From the NCBI GenBank assembly GCA_964428225.1, contig CAYRXS010000012.1, positions 1 through 48,408 on the forward strand: a stretch of 48,408 nucleotides of DNA, written 5' to 3'. Within the stretch, counting starts at the first letter, position 1. Each line of letters begins with the position of its first letter. A model generated the notes under the pieces. That model was not told the DNA's origin. It saw nothing but the letters and a program-made list of their open reading frames with translations, and made no database searches. This document shows positions 1 through 8,534 of this stretch, one piece after another. A program made the translations under genes and the position numbers. The DNA comes from JBFMCU01 sp964428225. Its GTDB lineage: Bacteria; Planctomycetota; UBA1135; GCA-002686595.

Positions 1-713
1 AGGGATACGTCCGCCCACGAGCCCCGTTCGTCCGCGGGCAGGGCGACGTGCGCTCCGTTGACGAAGAGGGTCAGGTGGTCGTCCGCGGAGACGAGCAGCT
101 TCGCCTCCGCGATCCGGGCGTCGGCGGGCAGGCGAACGGCGGTGCGGAACGCCCTCGTCTCCGCGGGCGCGTTCATCTCGGGATCCGCGGCGTGCCAGAT
201 CCACTTCGCTTGCGTCAGGTCGGGTCCCCCGGTCCCGGCGTCGCGGGCCGCGTCGTATCCGATCCAGAGGGCCTGCCAGTCCGACGGGTCGAGCAGGCCC
301 ATCGAGAAGCTCGCCGTCTCGCTCCACCGCGTGGAGCCGCCGTTCGCGCCCCACGCGCGCACCTTCCAGAAGCAGCGCATCCCCGAGCGCAAGGCAGAGC
401 CGTCGTAGTCCACCCGGCACGTCTCGGCAGACGCCACCTTCCCCGAATCCCAGAGGTCGGCCTGATCACGGCCCAGGAGCTCCGGGGTGGTCGCCACCAG
501 GACCCGGTACGCCGTCTGCGCCTGCCCGCGCACGGAGGCGTCCTCCTCGGCGAGCCTCCAGCTCAGCCGGGGGCGATCCGCGTCGATTCCCGCGGGCTCG
601 ACCCGGTACTCGCACCTCAGGTGTTCCACGTGGAGACCTCCTCGTCCGATCCCGATCGAGACACAGCCGCTCACGAACAGCATTGCACCCAGAACACCGA
701 TCCACCTCACCAT
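1..713 (-). CDS. Alpha-L-rhamnosidase-like lipoprotein, N-terminal part (runs off the window)
   Basis: The frame stays open from an ATG at 713 to the window edge, giving about 237 residues. The N-terminus MVRWIGVLGAMLFVSGC is a lipoprotein signal with lipobox VSGC (Cys17). The segment with PAGIDADRPRLSWRL is the hallmark opening of the GH78 bacterial alpha-L-rhamnosidase N-terminal Fn3-like domain. A later stretch beginning WIWHAADPE leads into the next beta-sandwich domain, with LFVNG as a typical carbohydrate-binding strand. The catalytic (alpha/alpha)6 barrel lies outside the window, so activity cannot be checked. It probably removes terminal L-rhamnose from glycans at the cell surface. 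It is transcribed away from the esterase at 814 across a 100-base divergent spacer. The family call is firm; the substrate is inferred. Confidence 0.85.
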   Translation of the reverse strand, partial: MVRWIGVLGAMLFVSGCVSIGIGRGGLHVEHLRCEYRVEPAGIDADRPRLSWRLAEEDASVRGQAQTAYRVLVATTPELLGRDQADLWDSGKVASAETCRVDYDGSALRSGMRCFWKVRAWGANGGSTRWSETASFSMGLLDPSDWQALWIGYDAARDAGTGGPDLTQAKWIWHAADPEMNAPAETRAFRTAVRLPADARIAEAKLLVSADDHLTLFVNGAHVALPADERGSWADVS

Positions 714-783
714 GGTCACGATCCTCCACCTCGAGCCGCGACGATTCGCGGCGGACCTGGCTCGTACGCCTCACTCCGGGGAT

Positions 784-789
784 TATACT
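784..789 (+). promoter_or_regulatory. Candidate -10 hexamer (TATACT) before the esterase gene
   Basis: TATACT matches five of six bases of the TATAAT consensus and lies 24 bases before the ATG at 814, in the divergent spacer. No convincing -35 is seen 16-18 bases upstream. It stands out in an otherwise GC-rich stretch. Confidence 0.3.
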
Positions 790-813
790 GGCGCGGCGCG
801 AGATGAAGCCGCC

Positions 814-1842
814 ATGACTCGTCGTTGCTCCGTACGCTCGATCGCCATTGTTTGCAGCATCCTCGTCCCGTGGCTCGCCTGCCTGCTCTCCGCGGCCCCC
901 GCGTGCGGCACCCAGGACGAGCCCGAGCGAGCCCCGGCCGCCCGTCAGGCCGACGCCCGGCGCGGCCTCTCCCCCACCGAGCGAGACGTGGCCTACGGCC
1001 CCCACGAGCGCAACGTGCTCGACTTCTGGAAGGCGCCGACGGAGGAGCCCGCGCCCGTGGTCGTCTTCATCCACGGGGGCGGCTTCCTCATGGGCAGCAA
1101 GGACGAGGTTCGGCGCGGTCAGGCGCGGACGATCCGCAAGTGCCTGGAGGCGGGGATCTCGTTCGCGGCCATCAGCTATCGGCTCCGCACGACGACGACC
1201 CTCGACGAGATCATGAGGGACTGCGGCCGCGCCGTGCAGTTCCTGCGCTCGAAGGCGGAGGACTGGAACATCGACGGGAATCGGATCGGGGCCTACGGGA
1301 GCTCCGCGGGAGGAGGCGCGTCCCTCTGGCTGGCGGTGCACGACGACCTCGCCGATCCGGAGAGCGAGGACCCGGTGCTCCGCGAGTCGACGCGTCTGAC
1401 CGCGGCGGGGCACCTGAACTCCCAGGCGACGTACGACTGCGAGCGGTGGTCGGAGTACATCGACCTCCCCCCGAACTGGACGTCCCGGTGGAGCATGGGC
1501 GACGACCTGGCGTTCTACGGCGTCACGACCCGGGCCGAGGTGGACTCGCCGAAGGCCCGGGAGATCCGGAAGCGGATCGACATGCTCTCCTTCCTGGACG
1601 CCGGCGACCCGCCCCTGTTCGTGCACAACGTAAAATCCCACACCCCTCCGCGAAACCGCGACGAGGTCATCCACCACCCGCTCCACGCCGTCCACCTGGC
1701 CGCCCGGTGCCAGGAGGTGGGGATCGACGTGACTCTCGTCACCCGGAATACGCCGCCGCGCGATCGCGCCGAGGTGGTCGACTTCTTCATCGAGCGGCTC
1801 CTGCCGAAGGAGGCCGCTCGAAACGAAACGGACGGAGGGTGA
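814..1842 (+). CDS. Exported alpha/beta hydrolase (carboxylesterase-like)
   Basis: This 342-residue protein has an N-terminal hydrophobic signal (residues about 8-30) and the alpha/beta-hydrolase motifs of esterases: oxyanion-hole HGGGF at 87-91 and nucleophile elbow GSSAG at 162-166, with Ser164 as nucleophile. YGPHERNVLDFW (61-72) is typical of the BD-FAE/hormone-sensitive-lipase-like branch. The catalytic His is not certain; candidates are the histidines in the HHPLHAVH cluster near residue 290. The frame is open well upstream, but the ATG at 814 is the first start that gives a signal peptide and lies clear of the divergent gene. Beside a rhamnosidase and a sugar isomerase, deacetylation of plant or algal glycans is a reasonable inference. 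Confidence 0.8.
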   Translation: MTRRCSVRSIAIVCSILVPWLACLLSAAPACGTQDEPERAPAARQADARRGLSPTERDVAYGPHERNVLDFWKAPTEEPAPVVVFIHGGGFLMGSKDEVRRGQARTIRKCLEAGISFAAISYRLRTTTTLDEIMRDCGRAVQFLRSKAEDWNIDGNRIGAYGSSAGGGASLWLAVHDDLADPESEDPVLRESTRLTAAGHLNSQATYDCERWSEYIDLPPNWTSRWSMGDDLAFYGVTTRAEVDSPKAREIRKRIDMLSFLDAGDPPLFVHNVKSHTPPRNRDEVIHHPLHAVHLAARCQEVGIDVTLVTRNTPPRDRAEVVDFFIERLLPKEAARNETDGG

Positions 1843-1867
1843 TCGCAAACCACAACGGAGGAGCGAG

Positions 1868-2749
1868 ATGTCTACACGGTATCGGATAAGTCTGAACATG
1901 GAGTTCTGCCGCAGCGCGGACATGGGCTTCGAGGGCGGAGTGCAGAAGGCCGCGGAGCTCGGCTACACCTGGGTCGAGCCGATGGTGCACACCGGCTGGG
2001 AGCTCCTGAGCGAGGCGAGCTATTTCCACTCCTTCTCGATGGAGGAGGACCCACTCCTCATGCGGGAGATCTGCGAGCGGCACGGCGTCAAGGTCAGCTC
2101 GCTGTCCGCCCACAGCCCCCTGATGAAGCCCGAGGCGGCCATGCCGCGCCTGACGCGCGCCGCGGTGCTCGCCCACAGCCTCGGCGTCGAGTTCATCAAC
2201 ACCGACGAGGGGATCAAGCCGGAGTGGATGGACGACGACTTCGCGCACGAGGTGATGCGCTACTCCCTGACGAAGGCGGTCCTCGCCGCCGCTCGCCACG
2301 GCGCCTACGTCTGCCTCGAGCCGCACGGCATGTTCACGCGGGCCTCCGCCGGCCTCCTGCGCATCGCCCGTCTCGTCGATTCGCCGTGGATCGCCGTCAA
2401 CTGGGACACGGGCAACGCGTACCTCGCGGGGGTCGAGGATCCATACGAGGGGCTGGCCAACGTGCGCGATCTCGTTCGCCACGTCCATGCGAAGGACATC
2501 AACATCGAGCACAGCGAGCGCGAGCGCGGCAAGGTGACGGGTACCCCCGTGGGCTGCGCCTGCGGCGAGGGCGAGGTGGACTGGGAGAGGGTCTTCGAGA
2601 TCCTGGAGCCGCTCGACCGGGAGCTCTTCCTGAGCGTCGAGTGCGGCACGATCGGCCAGGCCGAGCGGAGCCTCGCCTACCTCACGAAGGTGCTCGGCGA
2701 CCGCCTGATCGACGAGCCGAGTCCCGTGGCCGGCGGCGCCGGGATCTGA
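1868..2749 (+). CDS. Sugar phosphate isomerase/epimerase (xylose-isomerase-like TIM barrel)
   Basis: The 293-residue protein has the AP-endonuclease-2/xylose-isomerase-like TIM-barrel pattern. Likely divalent-metal ligands are in place: Glu151 in CLEPHG, Asp180 in NWDTGN, His207 in HVHAKD and Glu258 in SVECG. GEGEVDW (233-239) is another family signature. No signal peptide is present, so it is cytoplasmic, unlike its neighbours. The start is fixed by a strong GGAGGAG Shine-Dalgarno about 5 bases before the ATG. It lies 25 bases after the esterase stop and 16 bases before the next start, so an operon is likely. The family isomerises or epimerises keto/aldo sugars or inositol derivatives; the substrate here is unknown. 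Confidence 0.88.
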   Translation: MSTRYRISLNMEFCRSADMGFEGGVQKAAELGYTWVEPMVHTGWELLSEASYFHSFSMEEDPLLMREICERHGVKVSSLSAHSPLMKPEAAMPRLTRAAVLAHSLGVEFINTDEGIKPEWMDDDFAHEVMRYSLTKAVLAAARHGAYVCLEPHGMFTRASAGLLRIARLVDSPWIAVNWDTGNAYLAGVEDPYEGLANVRDLVRHVHAKDINIEHSERERGKVTGTPVGCACGEGEVDWERVFEILEPLDRELFLSVECGTIGQAERSLAYLTKVLGDRLIDEPSPVAGGAGI

Positions 2750-2765
2750 ACCGAGAGGAATCGAC

Positions 2766-5700
2766 ATGAACGCGATCTGGGGATCACTACTCGCAACCGT
2801 GGCGCTGCTCGGAGCGTCGGACCCCGCCACCGCACAGGATCCGGCGCCCGCGGACGAGAAAGCGCAGGCGGTGCGCCGCCTGGGCCTGGTCGGAACGGCC
2901 GAGGACGTGCCGGCGCTGGTCGAGCGGCTCCTCGATCCCGCGCTCGCGGAAGAGGCCCGCTGCGCCCTGGAGCGAATTCCCGGAGAGGAGTCGCTCGCCG
3001 CCCTGCGCGCGGCCCTGGGCGAGCTCGAGGGAACGGCCCTCATCGGGGTCATCAACTCCCTGGGCGCGCGGCGGGACGGACGGGCGGTCGAGGTCGTCCT
3101 GCACGAGGTGCTCTCGGCGGACTTCGCGCGCCGGGAGGCGGCGATCGCGGCCCTCGGCAAGATCGGGATCACGGGCACGGGCCTCATCCTCCGCAACCTC
3201 GAGCGCGACCTGCCCGCGGGGCACGAGGCGACGCTGTCCCACGCCCTCCTCGAGTGCGCGTACGAAGGTCTCTCCGCGGGCGACACCGGGGAGGCGGAGG
3301 CGATCTTCGGAATCCTGACCCAGACGGAGAGGCCGAGCAGCGTCCGCACCGGCGCCTTCCTCGGCCTCGTGGCCTGCGGCGCCAAGGAGGACGTCCGGGG
3401 TCTCCTCACCCGCGCTCTGCGCAGCTCCGACCCCGCGTTGCAGGAGGCGGGGCTCCGTCATCTCGCGGGCCCGGATGGTCGCCGGTGGCTTCCGTCCTTC
3501 GTCACCGACGTGGCCTCGTTCCCGAGCTCCGTGGAGTCCCGGCTGGTCGATCTGATGTCGGGACCGAACGGTCTGGATACGCCGGACCTGCGTCGCTTCG
3601 TCGCGGCCACCGATCGCCGGTATTCCCGCGCCTGGAGCGCCCTTCTGGAACGCACGAGCACCGAGTACGAGAACCTCGCCCTGGACGCGACCGCCACGAG
3701 TCCCGACGGGCTCGATCCGGACCACGGAGGCGCCGATGCGCCGGCCGCGATCGACGGCGATCCGGGCACGTACTGGGACGAGACCGACGACCAGGCCCTC
3801 TATCGCCTCGAGGTCGCGCTCCCCGCTCCGCGGACGGTGTCCGCCCTCTCCATCGAGGGATACGCTCACCATTCCTTCGCCCCCCGCGATTTCGACGTCC
3901 TCCTCGACGGCCTCGTCGCGAAGCGCGTGCGCGACGCCACCTACGTCCGAAACCGCCTCTGGGTCGCCCTGGCCGCCACGGAGTGCCGGACGGTCGAGCT
4001 GCGGATCTTCGGCACCCACGGCCGCTCGCCGGCGATCCGCGAGCTGGGCATCTTCGACATCGGCGACATGGCTCCGAACTACATCACCATCGAGCAGCTG
4101 CGCACGTTGCCCCCCGCCCAAGACCTGATCCCCGACGAGGAGTACGAGAAGATCCGTGACGTCGTGCCGTCGCTCGTGAGCACCGCTCCGAAGAAGCCGC
4201 GCCGTCTCCTCGTGTTCTCCCACTGCTGGGGCTACGCGCACAGCGCGATCCCCTACGGCAAGGTCGCGATCTCCCTGATGAGCGCCGAGACCGGGGCCTT
4301 CGAGGTCGTGCTGAGCAACGACCCCGCCGTGTTCGAGACCGACAGCCTGCGGACCTTCGACGCCGTGGTCTTCAACAACACGAACAACGAGCTCTTCCTT
4401 CCCGAGAAGCCGGAGGAGCTCTCCGATGAGGGGCGGCAGGAGGCCATCGCGGTCGACGCTCGCCTCAAGAAGAACCTCGTGGACTACGTCGCATCGGGCA
4501 AGGGCCTCGCCGTCCTCCACGCCGGGGTGGCGAGCTTCCGCAAGTGGCCGGAGTTCGGCAACCTCATGGGGGCGCGCTTCGAGAACCATCCGTGGGGCTC
4601 CGGCTCGACCGTCACCCTGAAGGTGGAGGAGCCCGAGCACCCGCTGATGCGGGCCTTCCGCGGCCTCGAGCACCCGACGATCACCGACGAGATCTACCAG
4701 CTCGCGGATCCGTTCTCGCGAGAGGACTCCCGCGTCCTGCTCAGCGTGGACCTGGAGCGCACCGAAGTCACCCCCCAGCAGGAAGCCGCCTTCCGCCGCG
4801 AGGACCGCGACTTCCCGATGTGCTACGTGAAGAAGTACGGGCGGGGGCGCGTGTTCTACAGCGCCTTCGGGCACGACCACCCCCTCTTCTGGAATCCGAC
4901 CGTCCTCCAGCACTGGCTCGACGGGATCCAGTTCGTGCTCGGCGACCTCGACGGAGACATCACGCCGAGCGCGGTCGCGGCTCGGGAGCGCCAGCCCGAG
5001 CTGTCGTGGAACCACCTGGCCGACCGGATCGGACTGCGCAACCACGGACGGACCGTGTGGCAGCTCAACTTCGACCACGAGGTCGAGCGGGTCTACTTCC
5101 ACCCCGTGGGTCTGCTCGACGGCACGCCGCTCACGTGGCTCAGCCCCTCCGATCACGTCTGGCACTACGCCCTGTGGTTCTCCTGGAAGCACGTCAACGG
5201 CGTGAACTACTGGGAGTACCTGCCCGACCGGGGGATCGTCGAGCTGGTCGAGACGACGGAGCAGCTCTCGCACGAGGAGTTCTCGGCGAAGGTCGACCTC
5301 GTGTTCAACTATCACCCTCAGGGCGGCGAGAACGTGATGCGCGAGGAGCGCCGGCTCGAGATGGAGCCTCCCGACGAGAACGGGTGCTATCGAATCACCT
5401 GGCGCTCGACGTGCACCGCTCTCGACCAGGACCTCGTCCTCGACCGCACCCCTCCCCCCGGGGACCCGAACGGCGTGGGCCACGGCGGCTACGCCGGCAT
5501 GTCGGTGCGCATCGCGAAGGAGACCCGCGACTGGCGCATCACCGACAGCGAGGGCCGCAGCGGCATGGAATGCCACCGCGCGCCCGCCCGATGGATCCAC
5601 GGCGACTTCGCCCGCACGGACACGGGCCGGGAAGGAGGGATCGCGATCCTCGACCACCCGGAGAACCCGCGCCATCCCGCGCCGTCGTTCATCGTCCTCG

Positions 5701-5891
5701 ATCCCTCGAGGCCCTTCGTCTACTACAGCCCGGCGCTGCTCTTCAACGAGCCGTACCGGTTGAAGGCGGGCGAGAGCGTGTCTCTCGCCTACCGCATCGT
5801 GGTGCATCCCGGCAGGGCGGAGCGAGAATGGCTCGACCGGGAATGGAGCGCCTTCTCCGAGACCCCCCACTTGGCCACCGACGACGAGTGA
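2766..5891 (+). CDS. Exported HEAT-repeat / F5-8C-like / ThuA / DUF6807 multidomain protein
   Basis: This 1041-residue protein starts with a signal peptide ending near residue 24. Residues about 30-290 are short paired helices of HEAT type. Residues about 298-435 form a discoidin-like (F5/8 type C) beta-sandwich, recognised by AIDGDPGTYWDE and the following strands. Residues about 475-735 are a ThuA domain (class-I glutamine-amidotransferase-like fold), with RLLVFSHCWGYAH at its start and a GRVFYSAFGHD strand near its end. Residues about 760-1030 match DUF6807 (PmoA-like), with FHPVGLLDGTPLTWLSPSDHVWHY. ThuA and DUF6807 often sit beside Gfo/Idh/MocA oxidoreductases in sugar clusters, as here, where the next ATG is 8 bases beyond the stop. 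Catalysis is unproven; binding or processing of an oxidised sugar is inferred. Confidence 0.85.
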   Translation: MNAIWGSLLATVALLGASDPATAQDPAPADEKAQAVRRLGLVGTAEDVPALVERLLDPALAEEARCALERIPGEESLAALRAALGELEGTALIGVINSLGARRDGRAVEVVLHEVLSADFARREAAIAALGKIGITGTGLILRNLERDLPAGHEATLSHALLECAYEGLSAGDTGEAEAIFGILTQTERPSSVRTGAFLGLVACGAKEDVRGLLTRALRSSDPALQEAGLRHLAGPDGRRWLPSFVTDVASFPSSVESRLVDLMSGPNGLDTPDLRRFVAATDRRYSRAWSALLERTSTEYENLALDATATSPDGLDPDHGGADAPAAIDGDPGTYWDETDDQALYRLEVALPAPRTVSALSIEGYAHHSFAPRDFDVLLDGLVAKRVRDATYVRNRLWVALAATECRTVELRIFGTHGRSPAIRELGIFDIGDMAPNYITIEQLRTLPPAQDLIPDEEYEKIRDVVPSLVSTAPKKPRRLLVFSHCWGYAHSAIPYGKVAISLMSAETGAFEVVLSNDPAVFETDSLRTFDAVVFNNTNNELFLPEKPEELSDEGRQEAIAVDARLKKNLVDYVASGKGLAVLHAGVASFRKWPEFGNLMGARFENHPWGSGSTVTLKVEEPEHPLMRAFRGLEHPTITDEIYQLADPFSREDSRVLLSVDLERTEVTPQQEAAFRREDRDFPMCYVKKYGRGRVFYSAFGHDHPLFWNPTVLQHWLDGIQFVLGDLDGDITPSAVAARERQPELSWNHLADRIGLRNHGRTVWQLNFDHEVERVYFHPVGLLDGTPLTWLSPSDHVWHYALWFSWKHVNGVNYWEYLPDRGIVELVETTEQLSHEEFSAKVDLVFNYHPQGGENVMREERRLEMEPPDENGCYRITWRSTCTALDQDLVLDRTPPPGDPNGVGHGGYAGMSVRIAKETRDWRITDSEGRSGMECHRAPARWIHGDFARTDTGREGGIAILDHPENPRHPAPSFIVLDPSRPFVYYSPALLFNEPYRLKAGESVSLAYRIVVHPGRAEREWLDREWSAFSETPHLATDDE

Positions 5892-5899
5892 GAACCGAC

Positions 5900-7285
5900 A
5901 TGAAACGCAAGGATCCGACTCGCCGCGATCTGGTGAAGCGGGCGGCGATCACCGCCGCCGGAGCCATCGCCGCCCCCCACGTCCTCGCCTCGACCGCCCT
6001 CGGCCGCGGCCGGATTCCCTCGGCCTCCGAGCGGGTCAACCTCGGGCACATCGGGGTGGGAGGCCGCGGCGCGGCCCTGCTGCGGGAATTCCTGAACCTC
6101 CCCGATGCGCAGTGCGTCGCCGTCTGCGACTGCTTCGAGGCCCGGCGCGTCGAGGCGGCTCGCGTCGTGAACGCCCGCTACGCCGAGCGGGACGGCGCGA
6201 GCTCCGCCCCCGCGATCTGCGAGGCCTACGTCGACTTCCGTGACCTGCTCGCGCGCGACGACATCGACGCCGTGGTGATCGCCACTCCGGACCACTGGCA
6301 CGTGCCGATCGCGATCATGGCCGTCCGCGCGGGCAAGGACGTGTACGTCGAGAAGCCCCTCGGCGTCGCGATGGCGTGGAACCAGGCCCTGCGGAGCACC
6401 GTGCAACGCTACGGCGCGATCTTCCAGTACGGCACCCAGCAGCGCTCCTCACGCAACTTCCGCTTCGCCTGCGAGCTGACGCGGAACGGACACCTGGGCG
6501 AGCTCCAGCGGATCGAGGCCTGGTGTCCGGGCCTGGCCGCCCCCGGCTGGTACGAGACAACCTCGAAGGGCGGCGGCTCGACCGAGCCCATCCCCGTGCC
6601 CGACGGACTCGACTACGACATGTGGCTGGGCCCCGCCCCGAAGTCGCCTTACACGAAGGACCGCTGCACCGAGTGGGGCGCGTACCACGTCTACGACAAC
6701 GCGCTCGGGTTCATCGCGGGTTGGGGGGCTCACCCCCTCGACATCGCCCAGTGGGGCAACGGCACCGACGACACCGCGCCGATCGAGTACGAGGCGACGG
6801 GGACGATTCCCACCGAGGGCCTGTTCGACACGATCAGCGAGTGGGACGTCCATTGCCGCTACGCGAACGGAGTGGGGCTGCGGCTCATGAACACGAAGAT
6901 CGCCCAGCCGGTGGTGGAGAAGTACCGCGCGTTCGCCGACCACGGCACGACCTTCTTCGGTCCCGACGGCTGGGTCAGCGTCGACCGCGGCGGCATCTAC
7001 GCGAGCGATCCGAAGCTGCTCGAGACGAAGATCGGCCCCGACGAGCTCCACCTGTACGCGAGCAACCACCACGCCGGCAACTTCATCGAATGCGTGAGGA
7101 GCCGCTCCCGGACCGTCTGCACCGTCGAGGCCGCCGTCCAGTCCGATCTCATCTCCCATCTCGGCGACATCTGCATCCGCACGGGTCGCCCCATCCGCTG
7201 GGATCCCACCGCCGAGCGGATCGTCGACGACGAGGCCGCCACCCGCATGCTGAACCGCCCGCTGCGCAGTCCGTGGCGACTCTGA
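5900..7285 (+). CDS. Tat-exported Gfo/Idh/MocA family oxidoreductase
   Basis: The 461-residue protein begins with a twin-arginine signal (RRDLVKR, residues 8-14, then a hydrophobic Ala-rich stretch to about 30). The Rossmann dinucleotide motif GVGGRG is at 52-57, ATPDHWH at 128-134 and the family Lys in EKP at 151-153. The C-terminal alpha/beta domain has GWGAHPLDIAQWG and is of normal length for planctomycete-type exported members. Tat export suggests the NAD(P) cofactor is loaded before translocation, as in glucose-fructose oxidoreductase. It follows the ThuA/DUF6807 gene by 8 bases. The start is chosen because it gives a complete Tat signal. It probably oxidises a sugar or sugar alcohol; the substrate is not known. 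Confidence 0.92.
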   Translation: MKRKDPTRRDLVKRAAITAAGAIAAPHVLASTALGRGRIPSASERVNLGHIGVGGRGAALLREFLNLPDAQCVAVCDCFEARRVEAARVVNARYAERDGASSAPAICEAYVDFRDLLARDDIDAVVIATPDHWHVPIAIMAVRAGKDVYVEKPLGVAMAWNQALRSTVQRYGAIFQYGTQQRSSRNFRFACELTRNGHLGELQRIEAWCPGLAAPGWYETTSKGGGSTEPIPVPDGLDYDMWLGPAPKSPYTKDRCTEWGAYHVYDNALGFIAGWGAHPLDIAQWGNGTDDTAPIEYEATGTIPTEGLFDTISEWDVHCRYANGVGLRLMNTKIAQPVVEKYRAFADHGTTFFGPDGWVSVDRGGIYASDPKLLETKIGPDELHLYASNHHAGNFIECVRSRSRTVCTVEAAVQSDLISHLGDICIRTGRPIRWDPTAERIVDDEAATRMLNRPLRSPWRL

Positions 7286-7288
7286 GCG

Positions 7289-7331
7289 ATCCGGGGACGC
7301 CCGCGAGCGGATCGCGCGCGGCGCCCCGGAT
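7289..7331. terminator. Inverted repeat between convergent genes
   Basis: ATCCGGGG at 7289-7296 and its exact complement CCCCGGAT at 7324-7331 flank a 27-base loop. It lies between the stop of the oxidoreductase (7285) and the stop of the opposite-strand small gene (7340), where a shared terminator is expected. There is no T tract, so this is a weak call. Confidence 0.35.
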
Positions 7332-7339
7332 GGCGTCGC

Positions 7340-7648
7340 TCAGATGTGGATGAAGACCTCGGACTTCGAAACGGACATCCGCTTGATCCGGGACAGCGGG
7401 ATGTACTGCTTCACGGTCTCCTTGGACTGCTCCTTGCGGCGGTGGACGAACTCGACGACGACCGTGACATAGTCCTTGCCGAGGGCGAGGACCTTCGCCC
7501 GGTAGAAGCCCCGGGAGAGCTGATAGCCGGTCGGAGCCTCCTCCAACGACTCCGGGTTCACCATCGTGACGACCTTGCCGACCACCGCCTGCAGGGCGTC
7601 GTGGAAGTACTCCCGTGCGGCCTGGGGTTGGGGGTTCGCATCATCCAT
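7340..7648 (-). CDS. Small conserved protein, tandem paralog A (possible Sm-/SH3-like beta-barrel)
   Basis: This 102-residue protein has no signal peptide. A variable 20-residue head is followed by an 80-residue core rich in beta-strand pattern: VGKVVTMVNPES, GFYRAKVL, DYVTVVVEFVHRR, KQYIPLSRIKRMSV and the end SEVFIHI. The core shares about 63 of 80 positions with the gene at 7873-8196. The pattern of a GK-V opening, a strand pair on 'DYVTVVVEF' and an 'IPLSRIKRMSV' final strand resembles small Sm-like, PRC-barrel or SH3-like barrels, but that is only shape recognition. The start has an AAGGAGG ribosome-binding site 9 bases upstream. A TAGATT hexamer about 80 bases upstream may be its -10. 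I do not recognise a named family. Confidence 0.75.
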   Translation of the reverse strand: MDDANPQPQAAREYFHDALQAVVGKVVTMVNPESLEEAPTGYQLSRGFYRAKVLALGKDYVTVVVEFVHRRKEQSKETVKQYIPLSRIKRMSVSKSEVFIHI

Positions 7649-7732
7649 CGTGAGGATCCTCCTTGGCCTTCGCCTCAGGGCGTCTGCGTCTCGCGGGAGC
7701 GACCTGCCGGTGCGCGTCGCCCCCCCCCTCCA

Positions 7733-7742
7733 ATCTAGCCGC
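7733..7742 (-). promoter_or_regulatory. Conserved GCGGCTAGAT element upstream of paralog A
   Basis: Read on the minus strand, GCGGCTAGAT (followed by T) lies 84 bases before the ATG at 7648. The same ten bases lie 89 bases before the ATG of paralog B. TAGATT is an acceptable -10. Conservation at the same distance in both copies, within otherwise unlike spacers, suggests a shared promoter element. Confidence 0.4.
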
Positions 7743-7872
7743 CATGCCGGGGATGGGTACAGAACGCGTCCCGGGCGAGCGAAGAGGGCGCTCCTCGTAC
7801 GAGGGCAACGACCGCACCGGCGCCTCGTCCGATGCGGCCAGGTGAGCGGGCCGAAGAGCCCGGAACGGCGGC

Positions 7873-8196
7873 TCAGATGTGCAGGAAGACCTCGGACTTC
7901 GAAACGGTCAGGCGCTTGATCTTGCCGATGGGCAGGTACTGCTTGACGGTCTCCTTGGACTTGTCCCCGCGGCGGTGGACGAACTCCACGATGACCGCGA
8001 CGTAGTCGCGGCCGACGTTGAGGACCTTGGCGCGGTAGAAGCCCTTCGTGAGCTGATAGCCGGTGGGAGCTTCCTCCAGGGACTCCGGGTTCACCATCGT
8101 GACGACCTTCCCGACCAGCGACTGCAGCAGGTCGAGGTAGGTGTCGGGAGCCGCTGTCGGGGTGTCGATCTTGGTTTCCGGGCTCGCTTCGGTCAT
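7873..8196 (-). CDS. Small conserved protein, tandem paralog B
   Basis: This 107-residue paralog of the 7340-7648 product has a different acidic, Thr/Pro-rich head (about residues 1-25) and an almost collinear core with no gaps: VGKVVTMVNPES, GFYRAKVL, DYVAVIVEFVHRR, KQYLPIGKIKRLTV and the end SEVFLHI. Differences are mainly conservative (I/L/V, K/R, S/T), as expected for two copies under selection. The frame is open far upstream, but the ATG at 8196 is fixed by an AAGGAGG site and by the 21-base leader shared with paralog A (20 of 21 bases identical). The 224 bases between the copies are not alike apart from the leader and the GCGGCTAGAT element, so each is probably transcribed separately. 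Function is unknown. Confidence 0.78.
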   Translation of the reverse strand: MTEASPETKIDTPTAAPDTYLDLLQSLVGKVVTMVNPESLEEAPTGYQLTKGFYRAKVLNVGRDYVAVIVEFVHRRGDKSKETVKQYLPIGKIKRLTVSKSEVFLHI

Positions 8197-8534
8197 CGTG
8201 AGGAACCTCCTTGGGGGTCGGATTCGGACCGTGGACTTCGAGGTGAGGGGGGATGGAGGGGCCGAGGGAGTCGGCCTGATCTCGGATCTAGCCGCGATCG
8301 GCTCGCCGACTACGGAATCCGTCGCGCGGAGGGGTTCGTTCCTGTGGAAAACCCCTTCGGGCGAGGAATCCGTCCGGACGTGCCGGGCAAACGGGCCGGA
8401 GATTCTACTCCTTCCGGCGGGTCGGCCCGAGCGGAAGCCCGCGGATTGGCGCTCCGCCGGCGGCGGATTCCCGCTCGTGCGACCCCGCCCTCCAGCGCCG
8501 GAGCCCCTCGATTCTCCTACCGTGCCGCGAGGAA
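8197..8534. other. Intergenic stretch between paralog B and the glycine-rich lipoprotein gene
   Basis: This 338-base spacer holds the ribosome-binding site and leader of paralog B (8197-8214) and the GCGGCTAGAT element (8286-8295). I see no further gene, repeat or convincing terminator in it. Confidence 0.5.
8286..8295 (-). promoter_or_regulatory. Conserved GCGGCTAGAT element upstream of paralog B
   Basis: This is the same ten bases, on the same strand, as at 7733-7742, here 89 bases before the ATG at 8196. TAGATC would be its -10 hexamer. No matching -35 was found for either copy. Confidence 0.4.

Noticed and set aside
2787..5870. Very long open frame on the minus strand opposite the ThuA/DUF6807 gene
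   Set aside because: No recognisable domain, no ribosome-binding site, and compositional bias expected of an antisense frame in GC-rich DNA; the plus-strand gene has signal peptide and domains.
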